Positions 44,180-56,672 of a DNA stretch of 64,000 nt are shown here, piece after piece. Each line of letters starts with the position of its first letter. Position 1 is the stretch's first letter. Below the pieces are notes generated by a model. The model saw only the letters and a program-made list of their open reading frames with translations, had not been told where the DNA came from and did no database searches. Both the position numbers and the translations under genes were made by a program. The stretch is from Mya arenaria (taxonomy: Eukaryota; Mollusca; Bivalvia; Myida; Myidae): assembly GCF_026914265.1 (NCBI RefSeq), contig NC_069136.1:25742701-25806700 (forward strand). The letters are read 5' to 3'.

Positions 44180-47100
44180 TATCGTGCCCTTGTGGTTAGT
44201 CCGGGTCTAGTGGCCTCCTGATTTTGTTGAATGCCCTGGTCTTCTGCACCAGGAATTGGCAATACACAGATTGTGTAATTTACAGCAGGCTAGAAAAACC
44301 CGTCAGCTCTTTCCTGGTGAAAATGGCAGCACACCCCCGATCTGTGTAGGCATCTGGAACATAAACAATCGTTATAGCAAAACACATTACCATCAATACA
44401 AATTAAATAGCTGAAAAAACAAATATACATTTACGTATATAATACTAGATGTGGTGATTCTGAATGTTGCATTAAAGCAAGTTGTATTTAAGGTTAATCA
44501 GGAAATACTCCAAAATATATTCATTGCACTATTCGAAAATATCTTTTAAAAGTTTACAAAAAAAGGCTTCATTTATCTTCAAAAGTATATGATTTTTTTA
44601 AAAATTAAAAATTGTCCCTATGCTTACCACATTTATGCCAACTCACAGGCATGAAATTCGTAAACAATAGATACCTACAAGGATACAATCAATACTTATG
44701 TGAAATCTACAAAAACAAGATTAGTAGCCAAAAGTTAAAACACAAACTTCGTTTAATGGCACAGGGTAAAAACCAATAACATAGAACACAAAAAACCCAC
44801 AAGAAACATGGAACAACAGCACAAAACTCCACAAAAAAACACAGTGCATATATAATATATAAATAATTAACAAGGTATGTTTATGAAACAAATGGCTTAC
44901 CTAAATCTTGACTTCAAAACAACAAAAGCCCTCTCAACAACTTCTCTTCCAGTCTTGTGGGGCCTATTGTACCTCTCCTCATCCTCATTTGATGGGTGCA
45001 AAATGGGAGTAATCAAATAACGCCTCAGCGGTACCCACTTGCGCCTAGAAGTGCAGCCTCCACGTCTGCTTCCAGATAGTCCTAGATATAATACATTGCA
45101 TATCGAAGTGAGAATGAATTAAATATGGGCGACACTCCATGTACATTGTAATATAAAATTAATATAATTTGACCTTTCGAAGCATTTTTTACACAACCAT
45201 GATATGAATACAGGACCTTTTTTTAACATAACCTTCTCTTATTCAATGAATTAAGATGAAACAATATGAAAATAAACAGGAGTTTTCGAAGAGATAGCAG
45301 CTTTACTATACAATAATTGCAGTTGTTCATATACTTTATATAACAAGGCATATTTAAATATGCAAGACCTGTGTATGTCATTGAAGTAAAAATCACATTG
45401 TGACACATGATTATTTTTTTAACCGTGCAATGTTTATACCTTTAACACCGAATTGTCAAAAACACCAACATCATGTGAGGAACCAGGCCACCTTGCCACT
45501 ATGTCAATGAATCTGAAATTGCCAATGACGATTACATTTACTAATACATGTACAAAGCCATTTTCTTCATTTAACATCATTGATTTAACAAGAACCCTCA
45601 TACAACAAGTTATGCTCCAGAACAGATAATATATATATATATATAATAATAATATAAACAAATAGGCAAGTATTTAAAAAAAAAAAGTTTTTTGTGCATC
45701 TCATGATTAAGTCAAAAGAAATAAGGAGACACTGCTTGGCAATTGATGGCATGAAACCCCTTACGGCATACGAATGACTCTTCATTTGCTGTTTGGGCAA
45801 GTATCGGTACTAAAGTACCATCAACAGCACCTACAATGTTTGGGAGTTTACACTTCCTGTAGAAAGCCCTCTTCACTGTCATCTGGTCATCCCTCTGAAC
45901 AGGAAACCTGCAATTTTTGTGTGTTTCTTTTAAATATAAGCAAAGACCAGATATAGGTGTTAGTAAACAATGCCTTGTTTTATCAATGTAACTCCGGAAC
46001 AAAAGGTATTAGTATTGAATTTGACAATAATAACAATTCAAAAATACTGATTTCATTACTTTTCACAGTACATCAATAAATATTGTGAACAAAGTTCTTA
46101 TTGGGTTATTACAGGAATTAATTTTAATATTACATACTCATTTCATCATGTCGGCACAATTGAGTACCCAGATGAGAGCCACTTGTCAAACGAGGTGAAA
46201 ATCTACAAAATTGTTTTGCCCAAGCCGTTCACCAATTCTGGTCGTATTAGCCAGAGGCAAGTATGCTTACATCAGCCCTAAGTGGATATTTCTTTAGTGG
46301 ACAGTTACATGCCTATGTAATGCACTGACCACCAAGCTATCCGAAATGGCATTTGATTTTCTGTCAAGATTTGATATAATATCCATATTTTAATTATGAA
46401 CAGAAAGGTGAGTGATGTCACGCTACTTGATATTGTCAACATTTTTTATTACAGCATCGACAATTCCATGGACAATTCTAGACACTGGATTTGCTCACTC
46501 CGTGTGTGTCAGCAACCTCCGAAAACGGGCACCTTTTGCCAGGCACCGGAGACCAACAAGAACCTGAAATAATATCTAAATTTTAATATGAGTATAACAT
46601 GCAAAAAAATGCATTCAATGTATTCATACAATTGTAGTAAGTCAGAGGTATGTAATTCATTTTACAGCGCAACATGAACAGTTGGACGCACTTGTATATT
46701 AAACTGATTGTTTGCATTGTCGCCAAAATGAAGGTAATGTGCTTGCTGGGGTACAACAAATCGGCAAGGAAACGTGTACTGTCGAGTAATAACCATGACA
46801 TTTGGAAGTAAGGAATACCTACATGCAAGCACGGTTACAACATGCACAGGTATGCACTATTTGCCGAGAAAATACGAAAAAAATGAGGATAAATGCTAAA
46901 CATTTATTTGTTAACATTGCCTCCTATGCCACAATCGGTTCAATAACTTTTTTATCTTTAAAGTTATGATACAAAACTAAGATTTCGATTGAAGAATATG
47001 TTGATCGCGTCACACTGGACGCATTCATTTTTTTCAAAATTAAAAGAAAAAGTCAACTTAGAAGGCAAAAGTTGGTCCCAGAATCGGTATTTTTCATTAC

Positions 47101-47640
47101 AAATACACTATTTTGTTTGCCATGAAACATTTTTCTCACTTAATGTTTGCATGAGACCAAATTACGTCATCCCCCTTGGTAAAGACTAACAATTTCTTTA
47201 CTAAGCATACCACTTTTCAAATAGAACATATATGTCAATATTAAATATAACAAGGTCTGACAGATTGTGATGTCCAATATCGCTGCGTTTTATACCGACC
47301 CATGTTGATTTCATACATACCTACACCGTATTTCCCGTTCGATTTCGTTCCGACTAGTACATAATAAATAATGATGTTAAGTACATTTGACTCTTACTTG
47401 AGTGTCTGGAATGGTATGTCCACCGCGACAGGTCTTTTCCAAAGTTTGGCCGACTGTTTCAAGCAAATTTTGAAACAACACCCGATCCAAAGGGTAACGG
47501 GAAACAAAATCAAAATCCCGTACCACCATCGATTTAATACGAGCATTAAAAATCGCCTTATGCTGGGCACTTTTCTTCGTCGACAACGTCGTTGTTGGAA
47601 AATAACCACAACTGCGTCGGCCATTTTTGCGTCCTACAGT
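44180..47640 (-). pseudogene. HARBI1-like nuclease gene, decayed (element C)
   Basis: Exon-like pieces in order on the minus strand. N-terminus (to a donor at 47398): RDFDFVSRYPLDRVLFQNLL and CRGGHTIPDTQV. Near 46560-46440: LVGLRCLAKGA then SEVADTHGVSKSSV and RIVHGIVDAV in changing frames. 46000-45730: KCKLPNIVGAVDGTLVPILA, first Asp. 45570-45450: FRFIDIVARWPGSSHDVGVF, second Asp. 45080-44901: RRYLITPILHPSNEDEERYN and REVVERAFVVLKSRFR, catalytic Glu. 44346-44180: SGGVLPFSPGK and VFLACCKLHNLCIANS, stop. All catalytic positions can be located, but frameshifts and stops in the second and last exons make it inactive. No Myb-like partner was found nearby. Confidence 0.75.
44690..44890. repeat. Dispersed repeat family R, copy 3
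   Basis: Shares AGTAGCCAAAAGTTAAAACA, GTTTAATGGCACAGGGTAAA and the CACAAAACTCCAC..ACACAGTGCATA block with copy 2. It lies in an intron of HARBI1 C. Confidence 0.65.
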
Positions 47641-47808
47641 CAAGTTGCGACTTGAAGTACCCAGTCGCAATAAAAGCACCGATATTTGCGACCAGCAGGT
47701 GCTCTTTGCTACGTCGCAATTTTGATGAAGCGCATTTTGCGATGCGATCGGCAAATTTGCGACGTCGCAGACTAATTTTGCGATGCGACCATTAATGAAA
47801 CGGGGCCC
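47641..47808. repeat. Harbinger C terminal region
   Basis: Repeated TTTGCGATGCGA and TTGCGACGTCGCA motifs lead to a terminus ATTAATGAAACGGGGCCC. Read inward, GGGCCCCGTTTCATTAAT is a typical Harbinger end. The repeated motifs may be binding sites for the element's own proteins. The opposite end was not found. Confidence 0.55.
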
Positions 47809-47815
47809 AGCTAGG

Positions 47816-47872
47816 GATCTTTTGTCGGCAGTCTTATATAACTGGCTCACTCCAAAAATGAAAAGCTGTCAA
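47816..47872. repeat. MITE family 2 fragment
   Basis: TTTTGTCGGCAGTCTTATAT and AACTGGCTCACTCC match the interior of MITE family 2. It is followed near 47920-47960 by CTGCGCGGATATGCAGGCTG, another bivalve-type repeat. Confidence 0.5.
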
Positions 47873-47960
47873 AACGGTCAACCAACTTTAAGAATTATGA
47901 GCACTGTATACCCTGACGAACTGCGCGGATATGCAGGCTGATCTGAGTCTACGCTGGTCG

Positions 47961-48996
47961 CATACATGTAGGCGGTAAGCCTAGTTATTAGTTATATAAT
48001 GTTGTGTAATTTCTGTTCCGGGGCCGATATTTCAGCGGAGTGTGGAGGACCTTGCTCACTACAGTAACAATCCTGAGGAAGATCAGTTACACAATTCACA
48101 GGTCACCATTACAGATGTGACATGGTAAAACTGATCCACCCGTATGACCTTTTCGTTTGTGTATGCTACAACGCAAATTATTTGCAATAATTTTCTTGTA
48201 GCATTTTAATTAAGGAATTTTATTTTATAATTATTAATATATACATTTTGCAATATTTAAATGTGCATTGTACATTTATTTTAAAATGTTCTTTTGTTCG
48301 TTACATATCCACCACGTTACAAGTACATGCTTTAGATATTTATCTTTAATGCTCATCGCCCTAAGCGCATTTTGTTGTTAAAACGTCTTATTTTCTAAAT
48401 GCGGCGGTCCAGCATGGATAAAAAATATGTAATATTGACTTATTTTTAGCCTTATGACAGTCACGTGGTAGAAACTGATCAAAAGATATTGATAGATACA
48501 CCTCGGTTATGATTTCCTATCAAAATTAAAAATATATATTTACATATATATTTAGTGAAAATTAATTATTATCACTGTAATTATTATTGATTATCATCAC
48601 AATCGAATAAAACACTTAAAACTTGTATGTTGTTTCACTTGGAGGCTTTCGAAGTGGGCGTTGGACAAATAATTATGATATAACAACATTGCGTGTCAGA
48701 CAGTGTGCGTCATCGTGTATCCCGGACATTTTTTCTAAAAGAACGTAACACGATAGTTTTCCATCGTGTAATCACATACTAGTCGAACATTGTGGCGAGC
48801 ACTCATCCCTTGTATTTATGATTCAACATCATCATCATCAAAGTTTGCTGACAGAGACTGTGTAATGCTATGTAAGACAATGATTTGCAAGGTCATGTTT
48901 CCATTCGATATGTTTGTACATGTATTACAATTATTTCTAGTATTAAACGCTACTTTGACAATACACAGCCCAAAATTGCAAATATTGTCGGAATAT
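47961..48996. other. Intergenic DNA without recognised gene
   Basis: AT-rich; the frame at 48790-49008 has no recognisable motif. Nothing else supported. Confidence 0.5.
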
Positions 48997-49930
48997 TTAA
49001 AAACATGATATGAAAATGCATTTATTTTGGCCGAAAAAAGGCTGCATACTTAAAACACACATATGATACAGAACAATAGCAGCTAAATCACCCAAAACAA
49101 AAACTCGGCCAAAAATTAAATTGACAGCGCTACTTGTCAAGCGATCTGAATCAAAGATTTGCCAGAAAAACGTAAGTAACGTATAGCAGTCCGACTTGCA
49201 TTTGTCAAATAATTGAACATGTTCACATGGATCTTCACACTTAAAAGTAAAAAGAAGCACTTCCCTGTCTAAAAGAAGGTAAAGGTTACTCAGAGGCTCC
49301 ATATACAAAAGTGAGTTTCATGATGCGTTTAAAAATTCTGTCAAGCTTACTTGCATCAGGCGGAACTAAAGAATGAGACCGTGTCTTATCTAGCAAACTC
49401 ATTAGATCCTTGGTTTAGTGTCGAAGAGTCATATAAAAAGCAAATAAAAGAAAACAAACTGTTGCGTAGAAAGGAATTTCTATATCAATAACGTCTTAAG
49501 CAATATACCAGGCGTAATTGGAGGTGCCTGGTGAGGAGAATGAAAAAAAAACCTTAGTTGGACCTCTAAAAGTCATCCGTAAAGAAATATGAGAAATGTC
49601 TGGAGATACAAATCCCCTGAAAATGTGATATAGACGTACACCATTGATTTATTATTCTTGATAGATTGTACAGAATTCATACTTCTACTTAAAAACTGAG
49701 CGCACAAACACAATGTTTCTACAGTTACAGGACAGTCTAAGACTGTCTTTTTGGTCCTAATATTCACAAAACAATAAAAAGGAACGAGCTTGCGTATTTA
49801 GAGTTTTATAAGTTCCAAGAGCAAAAGCTGATTTCCGAGTAATGTTTAACTGACGACGGAGACAATCAAGGCCACTTGTATCTTCGTCAGCAACATCTGA
49901 TAACGAACACAAAACACAAAAATACTATTA
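48997..49930 (-). pseudogene. Tyrosine-recombinase-like retroelement or Crypton remnant, broken
   Basis: Minus-strand pieces resemble the N-terminal helical domain of eukaryotic tyrosine recombinases: RKSAFALGTYKTLNTQARSF, then CPVTVETLCLCAQFLSRSMN, then a weaker TLLTFFWQIFDSDRLTSSAV block. Which class (DIRS/Ngaro or Crypton) cannot be told. The copy is broken in several places and lacks a recognisable catalytic end. Confidence 0.35.
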
Positions 49931-50210
49931 AAGAAACTTTGTGACATTCACACGGAACAAATAAAACATAAACAAATTATTTAATTATATGCAGGAAACT
50001 AGAAAAGAGAAATGTGTTAAGTATATCAAATGAAATGTAGCTATTTTGACAAATATAATATTTCAAATAGAAATACGCAATACTGATAATATAAACAGAC
50101 TAAAAACAATAGTTGCCTCAAACACCTGAACAAGTGAATAATGTCTAAAGATGCGATACGCGCATCACCATCTATTCTCAAACATGAACAATGATTTATC
50201 CACATTAATG

Positions 50211-50444
50211 CAGTACACCAACTAGATTCATAACACGTTGTCTGAAATGCAGTACACCAACTAGATTCATAACACATTGTCTGTACTGCAGTACACCAAC
50301 TAGATTCATAACACATTGTCTTTAAGACAGTACACCAACTAGATTCATAACACATTGTCTTTAAGACAGTACACCAACTAAATTCATAACACGTTGTCTG
50401 TAATGCAGTACACCAACTAGATTCATAACACATCTGCAATGTTG
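50211..50444. repeat. 39-bp minisatellite, six copies
   Basis: The unit starts CAGTACACCAACTAGATTCA and recurs at 50211, 50250, 50289, 50328, 50367 and 50406. Because 39 is a multiple of three, the minus strand stays open (50562-50041) with a 13-residue repeat CYESSWCTALQTT. I see no gene signals around it, so coding is doubtful. Confidence 0.9.
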
Positions 50445-50562
50445 CATTCCAATTACAAACTCTACAAAATGTCGCGAGAAGTCGTAAATAAATCAATTCC
50501 ATGATTCTCTGAATATGATAGAGGGTCAACGTGTGTGCTAAGTAAATTCGAAACGTCATCAA

Positions 50563-51571
50563 GTGGTTCTAGGTCAACCGAATATGTGTCATTCACACCA
50601 CATTCATATTCTGTGTCATCTCTGCCAAAGTTGATCAGCTCATCCTAAAGAGCAAAACAAATATGGTTTGACAAGTAATGTTCAGAGAAGGAATAAGAAT
50701 TTATAAAGGTTATTAAGTTTAGCAAAACCAAAACGGTTGCAAAGAACTCAGACAGATGTATATATGGAAGCTTAATTAGTCAAGTTCACACCAATTAATA
50801 CAATAAGATAAGAAGACAATACAAGATACCTTTTAATATCTGTCAAATGTGCATGCTATTTAAATAAGAATTGTTCGAGTGGTCAAGAGTTATGGAGAAG
50901 TCAAAATGTGAAAGGCATTTGACCTTACACTGTCGATCTGACCTTAAAATAGCAAGGTTGAGACATACATTCTACATATTGTCTGTGTAACTTTTCAATT
51001 AACATGAAATCCATCAAGAAATTGATCAACTCAAAATTCAACACACATGCCTTTGACCTTTAATTTGACATTCAGCATGGACAATCCTGCACATCAGTTC
51101 TTTTAGGTCATTCACTTGACCTGGGTATCATTTAAAACTTTAAGAGATATAAATTGGACATATACCACAAGGCTCAAACCTTTGTACATGATTTTAAGTC
51201 GACCTTGAAGTATCATGGCTAATAGACATCTAAGCTGACAAATGATGAAATATTGTGATCCAATACATGTTTCTTAAGATGCAATAACAGTTAAAATCTC
51301 AATTTTCTTTTAAGCTTTATCAATATTTAAAACTGTTAAAACAATTGGGTGTAAGACTAAATTTTACACACAATCTGTCTAAAGTATTGGTATTCAAATA
51401 CTGTATGCTTAAATACATTTTACAGATTTGAAATTGAAGATGATTGTATTATTGGATCGGTTTTAGTTAAAATTTCTGAAAGAAAGAGAAACAGATGACT
51501 TCTTGTGATCACATGGCAGAGGTTGACGGGCAAAGAATAACCATAATAGATCAACTCTTACAAATGTTAAA
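50563..51571. other. Intergenic DNA with repeat-like blocks
   Basis: GACCTT/TTGACCT-rich segments (50920-51220) look like a mollusc dispersed repeat. No gene seen. Confidence 0.5.
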
Positions 51572-53499
51572 TCATACCATGTTCAAATTTGTGCGGGGAT
51601 AAATCAGTAACCCTGATATATAGAGCTGCATTGGTGTCCTGCTGTTTGCAGTTCTTAAGGGTCTCCTTATGTATGCGCTGCGGAATGTATCCAAGTGTTG
51701 TTGGATGCGTGGCAGATATATGTAATGCAGTGCCTTTAAATGGTCATCGTTTTGTGGGAGCAATATACCAGTATCTTCCATCATACAAAACAGCTTGTAG
51801 AATAAACCGATAGGGGTCCCGCACATCCCTCCACAGCCTTTCTATTCTGACACACATCAATATTGTAAAAAATAGTTAAATATAGTGTAATTGAAACCAA
51901 ATATTATTCATAAGGATATCTGCAAAATATATGCAGAAATATAGTGGGTTTATATTAAAGAAATAATAATAATATATGCACCTTAAACATAACTGACCCA
52001 AAACTTATTTAAATTTTCTTTCGGCAAAATGTCGGAAGTTATATGCAGTTCTAAAAATAAGCACCTTTTCATAATAAGACACAGAAACAGGTTTAATCCA
52101 GATTTAATTTCCTATAAAATTTATTTTCAGTAGATGTTTAACGATTACTTTTTAATCATGTTACAATTTTTTAAAGAAAGCAAACAGAGAGGCACCATAA
52201 AACGATTGTGATTGGAAAAAAATGATAGTACCTATTAATTCTTCCAAAAGGTTACATTCATATATGAAAACAAGAGAACATTCTGTGAACAGAACACTCA
52301 TTTCTTATAAAAAGAGTAACTCCAAACTAAAAAGAGTTATTCTGTGATTATAACAGACAGAGTAATGGTTCTTTGATCATAATACATAGACATACTGTTC
52401 TAAATCATACCATCAAGTTTATTAAGATCCCTTCAGTACTTGCAGACACACTCTGAGAAAAGCCGAAAAGGTAAAGTTGTTTACAGATACAGTTATGGTT
52501 CTAGATATCACATCTACATGTTGTGGATGATTTTGCAAACATTTCTTGACATGTTTGTATTAAGATCCCGTCTGTGCTAAAGACAAACAACTGTTGGCAA
52601 GACTGACAAAAAGCAACAACATGCTTGCCTGAAATCTACAAGGAGCATACTAAATAATACTTGCCTTTGGTTGTGCACACTTCTACCAGCTATCAAGCTA
52701 CCAACACCTCTTTTTTCCAGCATCAATCTTGCTACACTGACATTCTCGCCGCCCTTGTCCGACCGAACACGCTCTGGAAGACCATAGGTGAACGCTCTTC
52801 TTGAAATGCATTGAGCACTGTTTCTGAACGGTTGTTATCACTGACTTTTAAGAATACTGGAAGTCTTGATTACCCATCTATTCCCCCATGGATGACCATT
52901 CGCCAGCTTAAAGTATACACACCAGGGTTAATTTCAAGTCTAAAGTCATATACTTATTCTACTAATAAATCTATCATTGTTAATAACAAAATAAGCATAA
53001 GAACTTGTGCACTTATGTACTGTCCAAACTCTTTCTACAGACTCGTGGGATGTAAGAAACACATTTGATCTGATGAACTTTTGTGCCAATTTTTTTGGAA
53101 TCTATGAATGGTTGGGGCTTGTATGAATTGGTAACATCTAATTTCATAAAAAGTAGCATTGACTTTGAATCTTAAAAGTGGGATCTTGGATGTGATTAAT
53201 TGTCTGATCATGGTATACATACATGTAGGTTCTAAATCATTTGGAAATATATATGTTAATTCATATAAATAATATATTCCATTAAAGAACATTCTACTTT
53301 TATTAACAGTGACCTTGGACCTAGGAAATCTAAAACTTGTGTGTAATACATCATTTCATGATGGTGAACAGTTATCAGAGAACAGATGGGGGCTTGGCAG
53401 TGCTGTATATTTCATTACTGAAAATCAACAATCTAAATAATACTGGGACTATTACTTTCACATTGAGCATGAACTTTGTGATTCTGAAAGACCAATTCT

Positions 53500-53812
53500 T
53501 TAAAGCTGCACCCCCACTAATTTACCTTTCGGAATGGGCAATTACTTTGGGTAAATGTCTAGAAACCAGTGATATAAGACTGCTGACAAAATATCAGATC
53601 ACAATTTTTCATATTTAGTTCACAAATGGAAGTAATATTGCTTAAAACATTACTAACACTTTAAAAAATATTTCGGCAGTTTTCTATTGACATTTATTCT
53701 ATGGTGAGTTGTCTTATATGACTGAATGAAGGCATTGCTGCCATAGTCAGCTGATTCTGGGACAAAAATTTAAAAAAGTCAAAACTTTCAATCTGTGAGA
53801 GTGCACATTTAA
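53500..53812. mobile_element. MITE family 2, copy b
   Basis: Ends TTAAAGCTGCAC and the reverse complement GTGAGAGTGCACATTTAA. It carries the central motif TATAAGACTGCTGACAAAAT. It lies in the intron of the integrase-core gene. Confidence 0.8.
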
Positions 53813-53993
53813 GAATATATTTAAAATTATGTTTTTGCTTTTTGTTCCTTCAGCAACTTAAGTTCAGCATTATTTTGTTGTTTTAAACATCCAAGAATTT
53901 AAAACTGATGTTTAATCAAATTCCAACCATGCGATGTCATTTAAATTTATTGTATCATTAATATTACCATAAGGTGAGCTAATATATATAGTA

Positions 53994-54215
53994 AGAGGGT
54001 GAGAGTGCTCTAGGGGATAAGTGTCTACCTATCATCAAAGAGGTTGTGGGTTCAATCCCCACCAGGGGTACTTTCTCATGGCCTCTCAAAAAAGGACACT
54101 TGTATTGGTTTCTACCCAGGAAACGGATATCTTCACAATAGAACTTAAATAAATTTATATAAATTATAAACACAGTCAGTATGTCAATTCTGACATGACA
54201 TTTTCTAGCTACCAA
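53994..54215 (+). repeat. tRNA-derived SINE
   Basis: The head GAGGGTGAGAGTGCTCTAGG ... GTCTACC and a Pol III B box GGTTCAATCCC (54049-54059) with cloverleaf-like spacing mark a tRNA-related SINE. The body TACTTTCTCATGGCCTCTCA and TTTCTACCCAGGAAACGG is a form familiar from bivalve SINEs. The reverse-strand peptide GIEPTTS is a well-known by-product of tRNA SINE B boxes, not a gene. Confidence 0.8.
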
Positions 54216-54980
54216 CAGTGCCAGTCCCTTACAAGATTACAGGGCTTCTTACCTGATAAGTTTATGGTATCCATCCATATGCCACAAAGACAATGGTGCC
54301 CTCACATTGTACTGCCTTCTTAATATTGGCTTCAGTAACATCTTTCCCTGCAGAACACCTTCTATTTCAACACGTTTCATTGAATCTAGGACACGAGATT
54401 TTTGGACAACGAAACCCTTCATTTAAATGGCTTCTTACAGTTCTATTACCAATGTTTGGAAACACATTGGTTAAGTTTGAAAACTTTGAAGACATAGAGA
54501 TGCCAAATTCTGTTAAGCGTCTGTTCAAAGTTCTTTTACTTATGCCAAAAAGAGATGCCATATCTTTCTGGGAAAGGCCAGCATCAACATAATATTCCAA
54601 CATTTCTTGAGGAATATTTAACACTGGTCTGCCAATCTTTCCTCTTTCGACCGATGTATCCAGATGTACACATTCTCCGGATGAATAGTTCATGCTTGCT
54701 AGTGTTTCTAATGTTGTTTCCAAAATATCTGTGACAGTTTCAACAATTGGATTGTCAATGAAAATTCTTAAAATACTTATAATTTATTCTATATATCTGG
54801 ATATGTCAGGAATATTTTGGTAGTTTTCAGTTTCGCAGATGTGTATAACATTCCTCAATTTCTCAACTATCAGCTCTGTTAATTGATTGTCTTCCATCCT
54901 AGAAATAAAAAGCAGAGAAACAGTTAAATAAATTTTAAAAACATTAAAAGACGCAACAAAATAATAAAATCTACTGTGGT

Positions 54981-55279
54981 CATTGTGAAACCATCAGACA
55001 CAAACAACTAATGCCTGAAACATGTTAAATGATAGACATTACATTTTGAAATCATCAGACACAAACAACAGTTGCCTGAAACATGTTAAATGATAGACAT
55101 TATATTGTGAAACCATCAGACACAAACAACTGTTGCCTGAAACATGTTAAATGATAGACATTATATTGTGAAACCATCAGACACAAACAACTGTTGCCTG
55201 AAACATGTTAAATGATAGACATTACATTGTGAAACCATCAGACACAAACAACTGTTGCCTGAAACATGTTAAATGATAG
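54981..55279. repeat. 61-bp tandem repeat, five copies
   Basis: The unit contains AACCATCAGACACAAACAAC and GCCTGAAACATGTTAAATGA. Copies are almost identical, so expansion is recent. Confidence 0.95.
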
Positions 55280-55424
55280 ATAAATTTAATATTTAGCTTA
55301 ATTAGCTTTCTCAGTATTACCTGCCATGAGCTGGGATATCATCAGGGTTGTACATACATTCTACTACCTCTACGTCTCATGTTTTGGTGGCATACTTGAA
55401 ATTTCTTTTAAATCCAGAACTTCC

Positions 55425-55740
55425 TTAAAGCTGCACTCTCACAGATGACATATTTTCAAATAGTGTCTCAGAATCAGCTGACTTTGGCAGCAATGCCTGC
55501 AATTCATTTATATAAGATAACTCACAATATAACAGGTCCCAATAGAAAACTGCCGAAATTATAAATAAGTCATAATACATGGACTTCCATTTGTGAATGT
55601 AAATATGAAAACCTGAGATCTAATCTGTTGTCAGCAGTCTTTTATCACTTTTTTCCTGAAATTTCCACAAAAATTGGCTCATTCCAAGACAATGAAAAAA
55701 AAGTTGCCAAAGCAGTCATTCAGTGAGGGTGCAGCTTTAA
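55425..55740. mobile_element. MITE family 2, copy c
   Basis: Complete copy: TTAAAGCTGCACTCTCACAG at the left, the complement AGTGAGGGTGCAGCTTTAA at the right. The interior is inverted relative to copy b. Confidence 0.85.
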
Positions 55741-56007
55741 AATTTAGCGTTTATTACAATCATTAACTCAATTTCTTGGTATAAGTCTAGATAGCACAAA
55801 ACTCTTGTTTGGGGGATCTACTGTATTGAGACTTTGCTATTAAAACATCAGTCTTCATCCTCCTAGTCACAGAGATCCATTCTCATTCATCTGAGGTTTG
55901 ACAATGATGAAACAAACTGTTGTACACATAGCATCATCGCTCTAGTGTGTACACGAGAATGCAGAGATCCTGCTCAAGCAATAAACAGTTAGATATAATA
56001 AAATTAA

Positions 56008-56323
56008 GTACCGGTCAATTGTAACCACGCCCCCCCCCCCCAGGTCCGGGGAATAGCGGGGACTTTGACTTTCGGTCCAGCCAAGCCCGGGCAAAGTCCC
56101 CGCCCTGCGGTGACGAACTGCTCGCGAAACCCCCGTCAAATGCCCCCGAACCCAAGGGACTCTAGGTAAGGCCCATTCCCCGCTATATTTGGCGTGAAGA
56201 CAAAACTACCGCATTCACCCGGCACTGCGGGGCAACCTGGAAGGTAAACACACGGCCCATTTCCCCGGCTATCCCCCGGACCTGGGGGGGGGGGGGGGGG
56301 GGGCTCGTGGTTACAATTGACTT
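56008..56323. mobile_element. MITE family 1, copy 3
   Basis: Left end GTACCGGTCAATTGTAACCA, right end GTGGTTACAATTGACTT. The inside is rich in C and G runs, including an approximately 20-base G tract, so it differs sharply from the AT-rich surroundings. Confidence 0.85.
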
Positions 56324-56388
56324 TAAAGTTACTCTTTCAACCTAACAATTTACTTGACCACAATTGTAAAGCAACAACTATGCAGTAA

Positions 56389-56608
56389 AATTTAAAAATT
56401 AAACGAAACTTACCTTGGTCAAGGTGCATTTTTATTTCAATTCTTTGAGTAAAGAATTGAGGGAGGGCTTAACTGAGATACGGTGCGCATGCGCAGAGCA
56501 CTTTCTTAAGTTGTTTTTGCTTGTTAAGCCCTCCCTCAATTCTTTACTCAAAGAATTGAAATCAAACTTCACCTTAACCAAGGTAAGTTTCGTTTAATTT
56601 TTAAATTC
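56389..56608. repeat. Fold-back repeat with 85-bp arms
   Basis: Left arm 56389-56474 and right arm 56524-56608 are near-perfect inverted copies, both including CAATTCTTTGAGTAAAGAAT and GAGGGAGGGCTTAAC. The spacer of about 49 bases contains GGTGCGCATGCGCAGAGCAC. ACGAAACTTACCTTGG/CCAAGGTAAGTTTCGT in the arms carries a perfect splice-donor motif (AAGGTAAGT) in each outward direction. Confidence 0.9.
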
Positions 56609-56672
56609 TTTTTCGTTTAAAGAATTTCGTATGGTCTTACCCGAGACTTTAAAGCTGAATGTGACCAAAACA

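Larger units (their letters stand above)
51572..54723 (-). pseudogene. HTH plus integrase-core (DDE) transposase-like gene, broken
   Basis: Pieces on the minus strand follow the order of a family I recall as multi-exon 'integrase core domain' proteins in fish and molluscs. The N-terminal HTH (GRPVLNIPQEMLEYY; LSQKDMASLFGISKRTLNRR) is followed by a link (FPNIGNRTVRSHL). Then comes a block ending LSLWHMDGYHKLIR with the first Asp, before a donor near 54254. The next exon near 52880-52675 holds [20 protein letters not shown] (second Asp). The last exon contains the IERLWRDV motif with the Glu, then LPRIQQHLDTFRSAYIRRPL to the stop at 51572. A few breaks are present. The element class is uncertain; no LTRs or terminal repeats were found. 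A SINE and a MITE sit in its long intron. Confidence 0.65.

Noticed and set aside
48997-49308. 103-codon minus frame as a host gene
   Set aside because: It fits better as a degenerate part of the tyrosine-recombinase remnant upstream; no exon signals.
53979-54215. Minus-strand open frame containing VGIEPTTS
   Set aside because: This peptide is the well-known reverse reading of a tRNA-derived SINE B box; the locus is a SINE.
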